Positions 60,601 through 64,000 of a stretch of 64,000 nt of DNA are shown here, one piece after another. Source of the DNA: Betaproteobacteria bacterium HGW-Betaproteobacteria-7 (GTDB taxonomy: Bacteria; Pseudomonadota; Gammaproteobacteria; Burkholderiales; Rhodocyclaceae); the NCBI GenBank assembly GCA_002840765.1, contig PHCE01000022.1, positions 1-64,000 of the forward strand. The letters are read 5' to 3'. Numbering within the stretch: the stretch's first letter is position 1; the number at the start of each line of letters is the position of its first letter. The notes beneath the pieces are model-generated. The model had not been told where the DNA came from and ran no database searches. It worked only from the letters and a program-made list of their open reading frames with translations. Both the position numbers and the translations under genes were made by a program.

Positions 60601-60710
60601 AGCCGTGGGCCGGGCGCAGCGTGCTGCCGCGCGTCGCCCGCTCGGTCGACTGGTTCGCCGGCGAGTCCGGGCCGCTCGCCCCGGCCCTGCTGCTCGGGGG
60701 GGCGACATGA
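57693..60710 (+). CDS. dabA: DUF2309 protein, DabA-type inorganic-carbon transporter subunit
   Basis: A 1005-residue protein of the DUF2309/UPF0753 family. DabA is the catalytic subunit of DAB energy-coupled inorganic-carbon systems and binds zinc like a beta-carbonic anhydrase. All four proposed metal-site residues are present in the known pattern: Cys485 and Asp487 (IMCMDDREEGTRRHLE) and His672 with Cys687 (GHGSASENNP...DCGACSGRHGG), spaced H-X14-C. The N-terminus (FVHHNTLHGFQHLPF) is also family-typical. It probably turns CO2 into bicarbonate, made irreversible by ion flow. GGAGG precedes ATG 57693. Its TGA overlaps the next ATG, so subunits are co-translated. Confidence 0.9.
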   Translation: MTGDEELPIRERLARCVEHLAHLLPAQAPISNFVHHNTLHGFQHLPFAEALGAAQRLTGATTYWPESRFRAEFAAGRITHDDLQAALDEVLPEQGEPLFAGRLQRRDILLASLLVAEGDIGRVHAAWREREHPVAADDCLSTARRVLAAQPAGAHIDWHDEAVQRWQALCAEVGGQRTLRSLLEAISGEDVLEKVRTILQRHLAAHLDLGLAPWRNPLRDRGFFAAWRASAGLDMFWELDELPNVREEIVHLVDDPLAVLLEELARLLPDDRLWPAYLERLSLELPGWSGMFLWRDRHPGAGDGTPVAMLDYLAIRVLLERLLCEDLMCRLTGTAMNFAELQVYYAAHPAEFYVRDILRRQALPEDLQHLAAHRVAIGKTGDEAAWLSLAETIAARREQDGEEGCRRLAALLRQLALSAEELTALTTDAAVALLDCAATLSPLQRGQIWLQAYERHYREQLFAALAANRGRQVPPAVPAAQVIMCMDDREEGTRRHLEEIAPDVVTYGAAGFFGVVMYWQGMDDAAPTTLCPIVVTPGHLVRELPAAGSEQQAARHTVRRDRRLRWRQRLYQATRRSPFAGPLLTAVAGAPSLLALGAATLAPGWFGDTLRRWRQQHDGQVASELALTAAATTDDDVQTGFSDGEQIEQVAAFLRMIGLTDNFAPLVLLLGHGSASENNPHFSAYDCGACSGRHGGPNARVFAAMANRPAVRAGLAARGLCIPEQTWFIAAEHNTCDDAVEWYDLEQLPADLLPAHDRLLAQLAEACRAHAAERCRRLASAPPRATPWIGRQHVVARTSDISQARPELGHATNAAAFIGRRQMSRGLFLDRRVFLISYDPTNDADGAIVEGILLAAGPVGAGIALEYYFSSVDNERFGCGSKITHNITGLFGVMDGADSDLRTGLPWQMVEIHEPMRLLVVVEQTPAMLDAIVARQPALQELVGNAWILLASCHPQSGAIQHYQPARGWQPWAGRSVLPRVARSVDWFAGESGPLAPALLLGGAT

Positions 60711-62233
60711 TCGAACTGCTCCGACCCTTGCCCGAAGTCGTCTGGCTGGTGCCGTTACTGCCGCTGCTGGCGCTCATCGTCAATGGTGCCCGCGTCCTCC
60801 TCGGGCGCGCCAGCGGCGATGCCGCCGAGCCGCTGACCGCCCGCCTGTCGGCCGTCGCCGCCCTGGGCAGCCTGCTGTTGCTGCTCGCCATCGACCTGCT
60901 GGCCTTGCTCGAGGGCGTGCCGGGCCACCGGGTGATCGGCGTCTGGTTCGGCAGCGGTCCCTGGCAGGGCACCCTGTCCTTCCTGCTCGACGGGCTGTCG
61001 CTCAGCGTCGCCACCGTCTGCGCGGCAATCGGCTGGCTGGTCGTCCGCTTCTCGGCCAATTACCTGCATCGCGAAGCCGGCTTCCACCGCTACTTCATCG
61101 TCCTCTGCCTGTTCCTCTCCGGCATCCAGTTCGTCCTGCTCGCCGGCAACGGGCTGCTTGCCTTCGTCGGCTGGGAGATGTGCGGCGTCGCCTCCTTCCT
61201 GCTCATCGGCTACGCCTGGCAGCGCCCGGTGGCGACCGGCAACGCCCTGTTCGCCTTCGTCACCAACCGCGGCGGTGATGCCGGCTTCCTCCTTGGTCTA
61301 GGTTTCGCCGCCGTCTGGCTCGGCAGTTTCGAATGGCCGGTGATCGTCGGCGACAACAGCCTGGGTGTCGCCAGCGCCCGCCTGATCGCCCTCGGCTTCG
61401 TCCTCGCCGCCCTGGCCAAGTCGGCGCAACTGCCGTTCTCGCCGTGGATCGCCCGCGCCCTGGAAGGGCCGACGCCGTCGTCAGCGGTGTTCTACGGTGC
61501 GGTCATGGTGCATGCCGGCGTCTACCTGATGCTGCGCCTCGAACCGCTGCTCGCCCAGGTGCCTGACGTGCTGCTGCTGCTCACCGCGCTGGGCGCGCTG
61601 ACCGCCTTCTATGCCTGGTTCTGCGGACTGGTGCAGACGGACGTCAAGTCGGCGCTGATTTTTGCCACGCTGTTCCAGGTGTCGTTGATGTTCGTCGCCA
61701 TCGGCCTCGGCTGGACGACGCTGGCCACCGTGCACCTCTGCATGCATGCCGCCTGGCGCGCCTGGCAGTTCCTGCTGGCGCCTTCCTGGCTGGTCCTTGC
61801 TGGCCAGCGGCCGGCGCCGCCGCCGGCCTGGCTGCGCGACAAGCCCGTGTTGTACACCCTGGCCGTCCAGCGTTTCTGGCTGGACAAGGTGTCCTACGAA
61901 CTGCTCGTCCAGCCGACCAACGCCTTTGCCCGTGACGTGCGCAATCTCGAAGAGCATTTCCTCGATCCGGCCATCGGCGAACCGGGCAAGGGGCGGGCGC
62001 CCGACCCCGAGCGCCCGCTGGTGCGCGCGGACGGCCTGCCCGGTCGGCTCCTGGCGGCGACCTCCGATGTCCTGCAACGCATCGAAAATCGCCTGTTGCT
62101 GCAAGGCCGCGGCGGCACTGCCGAGCGCATCCTGAAGCGCCTGGGGGGCTATCTGCAAACCCTGGAAAACCTGCTTGAACAGCCGCGCTACCTGATGCTG
62201 GCGGTCATGGCGACCTTCGTGGTGATCCTCTGA
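60707..62233 (+). CDS. dabB: NuoL-like subunit, DabB-type
   Basis: A 508-residue membrane protein of the NuoL/MrpA family, shorter than complex I NuoL (about 610) and lacking its long C-terminal lateral helix, as DabB proteins do. Channel residues: Glu157 (FVGWEMCGVASF), Lys238 (ALAKSAQLPFSPWI) and His269 (MVHAGVYLML). A C-terminal cytosolic segment of about 110 residues (LLVQPTNAFARDVRNLEEHFLDP onward) precedes a final membrane helix. Its ATG overlaps the dabA stop (ATGA). In known DAB systems DabB feeds cation flux to DabA, which fits this position. Confidence 0.88.
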   Translation: MIELLRPLPEVVWLVPLLPLLALIVNGARVLLGRASGDAAEPLTARLSAVAALGSLLLLLAIDLLALLEGVPGHRVIGVWFGSGPWQGTLSFLLDGLSLSVATVCAAIGWLVVRFSANYLHREAGFHRYFIVLCLFLSGIQFVLLAGNGLLAFVGWEMCGVASFLLIGYAWQRPVATGNALFAFVTNRGGDAGFLLGLGFAAVWLGSFEWPVIVGDNSLGVASARLIALGFVLAALAKSAQLPFSPWIARALEGPTPSSAVFYGAVMVHAGVYLMLRLEPLLAQVPDVLLLLTALGALTAFYAWFCGLVQTDVKSALIFATLFQVSLMFVAIGLGWTTLATVHLCMHAAWRAWQFLLAPSWLVLAGQRPAPPPAWLRDKPVLYTLAVQRFWLDKVSYELLVQPTNAFARDVRNLEEHFLDPAIGEPGKGRAPDPERPLVRADGLPGRLLAATSDVLQRIENRLLLQGRGGTAERILKRLGGYLQTLENLLEQPRYLMLAVMATFVVIL

Positions 62234-63732
62234 TGTTCAGTCTCAGCGAAATCTTCTGGAATGAGCAGACGACGCTGCCCCTGCTGCTGGTCCTGCAACT
62301 GTTGCCATTGTTCGGCGCGGCCTGCGTCTTCGCCCTGGGTGAGCGGCCGGTGGCGGTCGCGGTTGGCAAGGTGTTCGCTGTCCTCGAACTGCTCTTCTGT
62401 CTGGTCGCCACCGCCCGCGTCGATCCCACCCTGCCGGCAATGCAGCTGGCCGAGCATTTTTCGCCGCTCGCCTACCATGTTGCCGTCGATGGCCTGAGTC
62501 TGGTCTTCATCCTGCTCACCGCGCTGCTGACGCTGTTGATGACCTTCTATGGCATGAGCCGCGGCATGATCTCGCCGGGCCGCCTGTTCGCCGTGCTGCT
62601 GATTGCCGAGGCCGGGCTGATCGGCATGCTGGTCACCGTCAATATTGCCTGGTTTGCCCTCTGGTCGGCCGTTGAACTATGGGCGGTGGTGTACCTGCTG
62701 CGCCGCTGGGCCTCCTCGCGCGCCGAGATCCAGGCCCTGGCGCGCTTCATCCAGTACCAGTCCTTCGGCTGGCTGCTCTTTGCCGTTGGCTGCCTGGTCC
62801 TAGGCTGGTCGCACGCCGAGGCGACGGGCGGCGTCTGGAGCTTCGATCTGTTCGACCTGATGGCGACGCCACCGCTCGGCAAGTTCCAGACTGCCGCCTT
62901 CTATCTGCTGTTCTACGGTCTGGCCGTGCGCACGCCGCTCTTTCCGCTGCATGGCTGGCTGCCCAATATGGCCCAGCACGGCCTGATCGCCGTCGCCCCG
63001 GCGCTGATGATAGGGGTCAAGGTCGGCATCTACGGCATGCTGCGCTTCGTCCTGCCGCTGACGCCGGATGCCGTCGCCTATTGGCAACCCTACGTCGTCG
63101 GCTTCGCCATGGCCGGGGTCTTCTTCACCGCCGCCCTGGCCTTTCAGCAGACCAACCTGCGCCGCCTGCTCGCCTTTGCCGTCGTCAGCCACACCAGCCT
63201 GCTGGTCATCGGTGTCTTCAGCCTGCATCCCTCGGGCATCCAGGGGGCGGTGCTGCTCGCCGCCAACTTCGGCCTGGCGGCGACTGGCATGTGGTTCATC
63301 GTCGGCTTTGTCTTCCGCCGCACCGGCACCACCGAACTGCATGAACTGTCCGGCCTGTTCGAGCGCATTCCCTTCCTCGCCATCGCCTTCCTCAGCTTCG
63401 GCCTGGCCATCGTCGGCATGCCCGGCACCCCAGGTTTCGACGCCGCCCACCTGGTGCTCGAAGCGGCCATCGCCCGCTTCGGCGCCCTGCCGACGGTGGC
63501 GGCGGCGCTCGGCAACGTCGCCGCTGCCGGTTTCCTGCTCTGGGCGTTCCAGCGGGCCTTCCTGTCGCCGCCGGGGCCCGGCGGGCACGATGTCGACCGC
63601 ACCCTGCCCATGGAATACGTCGTCTGTGGCATCGCCCTCGGCGCCATGCTGGCCATCGGCTTCTTCACCGAACCCTGGCTGCACCTGACGGAAACGGCCA
63701 GCCAGACGGTCGCCGCGAGGTTTGCGCGATGA
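62233..63732 (+). CDS. Second NuoM-like antiporter subunit of the DUF2309 operon
   Basis: A 499-residue membrane protein related to NuoM/NuoN. The TM5 glutamate is kept (Glu148, LWSAVELWAVVYL) and the TM8 Lys is present (Lys263, IGVKVGIYGML), but the TM7 lysine is Arg233 (LAVRTPLFPLHGWLP). The later membrane segment has Asp where antiporters usually have Glu (TPGFDAAHLVLEA). It starts on the TGA of dabB (TGATG). Whether it carries protons, sodium or neither is not clear. Confidence 0.88.
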   Translation: MFSLSEIFWNEQTTLPLLLVLQLLPLFGAACVFALGERPVAVAVGKVFAVLELLFCLVATARVDPTLPAMQLAEHFSPLAYHVAVDGLSLVFILLTALLTLLMTFYGMSRGMISPGRLFAVLLIAEAGLIGMLVTVNIAWFALWSAVELWAVVYLLRRWASSRAEIQALARFIQYQSFGWLLFAVGCLVLGWSHAEATGGVWSFDLFDLMATPPLGKFQTAAFYLLFYGLAVRTPLFPLHGWLPNMAQHGLIAVAPALMIGVKVGIYGMLRFVLPLTPDAVAYWQPYVVGFAMAGVFFTAALAFQQTNLRRLLAFAVVSHTSLLVIGVFSLHPSGIQGAVLLAANFGLAATGMWFIVGFVFRRTGTTELHELSGLFERIPFLAIAFLSFGLAIVGMPGTPGFDAAHLVLEAAIARFGALPTVAAALGNVAAAGFLLWAFQRAFLSPPGPGGHDVDRTLPMEYVVCGIALGAMLAIGFFTEPWLHLTETASQTVAARFAR

Positions 63733-64000
63733 CCCTGCCGCTGCTCTCGTTGCTCGTGTTCACGCCCTTGCTCGGCGCCGTGCTGCTCTGGCTGCTGCCG
63801 GCCCGGGCCGCCCGGCAGGTTGCCGCGCTGGCCATGTTGGGCACTTTGCTGCTGGCGACGGCGGCGCTCCTGGCGTACGACCCGGCCGGCGAGCGTTTCC
63901 AGTTGCTCGAGCGGCAGCCGTGGATCGCCAGCCTCAATGTCCATTACCTGCTCGGTGTGGACGGTCTTTCCGTACTGTTCCTGCCGGCCTGCGCCCTGCT
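63729..64000 (+). CDS. Third NuoM/MrpD-like subunit (partial, cut by window end)
   Basis: The first 90 residues of another antiporter-like membrane protein: TLPLLSLLVFTPLLGAVLLWLLP, then LGTLLLATAALLAYD and the NuoM-type HYLLGVDGLSVLFLP, which precedes TM4 in NuoM. It overlaps the previous gene by four bases (ATGA). With the first gene of this operon it brings the number of antiporter-like subunits to at least four. Confidence 0.85.
   Translation, partial: MTLPLLSLLVFTPLLGAVLLWLLPARAARQVAALAMLGTLLLATAALLAYDPAGERFQLLERQPWIASLNVHYLLGVDGLSVLFLPACAL

Noticed and set aside
56246..63732. Part of the respiratory complex I (nuo) operon
   Set aside because: There are no nuoA-K genes, the order is interrupted by DUF2309, and the NuoL-like protein lacks the long lateral helix.

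Overview
The window is a high-GC, densely packed chromosomal segment of a betaproteobacterium, most probably Rhodocyclales (Azonexus/Dechloromonas-like). This rests on the rpsU-yqeY-dnaG-rpoD order opposite tsaD, the holA-lptE-leuS string, and many redox and c-di-GMP sensors; no 16S rRNA gene is present, so the family is an inference. No prophage, insertion sequence, CRISPR array or replication origin was seen. No gene-free stretch exceeds about 300 bases.

Layout. 1-3.8 kb: 3' part of rnpB, a methyltransferase, a small secreted protein, an orphan branched-chain amino-acid binding protein and two small genes. 3.8-9.6 kb: tRNA-Ile2(CAU) and the macromolecular synthesis operon (rpsU, yqeY, dnaG, rpoD) on the minus strand, with tsaD divergent. 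9.6-19.3 kb: housekeeping genes (plsY, folB, ZIP transporter, ybaK, xerD, ogt), a polar amino-acid ABC transporter, glutaryl-CoA dehydrogenase, bacteriohemerythrin and proA. 19.3-25.6 kb: a four-gene minus-strand signalling operon (TonB-dependent receptor, YfiR-like protein, hybrid histidine kinase, receiver-GGDEF). 25.6-34 kb: holA, lptE, leuS, a small unknown gene, uvrD with a perfect palindromic insertion in its coding sequence, and an HD-GYP protein. 34-43 kb: quinone oxidoreductase, a TAXI-type binding protein with a solitary ParA-like ATPase, a DUF2062 protein, a double-receiver protein, a sialidase-like protein with a membrane partner, and a GGDEF-EAL sensor. 43-56 kb: a second, divergent GGDEF-EAL sensor, a degenerate crotonase, a DUF4242 protein with a membrane-anchored di-heme peroxidase, a GGDEF enzyme, a Crp-type regulator, dnaE, a soluble chemoreceptor and an HTH-receiver protein. 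56-64 kb: an operon of ion-translocating NuoL/NuoM-like subunits around a DUF2309 (DabA) protein, cut by the window end.

Two themes stand out. First, c-di-GMP signalling is dense between 19 and 50 kb: four GGDEF proteins (two also EAL) and one HD-GYP protein, with inputs from an outer-membrane receptor, two periplasmic CxxCH domains and several membrane sensors. Second, the terminal operon looks like an enlarged DAB-type inorganic-carbon accumulation machine. Its DabA keeps the carbonic-anhydrase-like metal ligands, but it is served by at least four antiporter-like subunits instead of the single DabB of the characterised systems. It is the best candidate here for a poorly described system.
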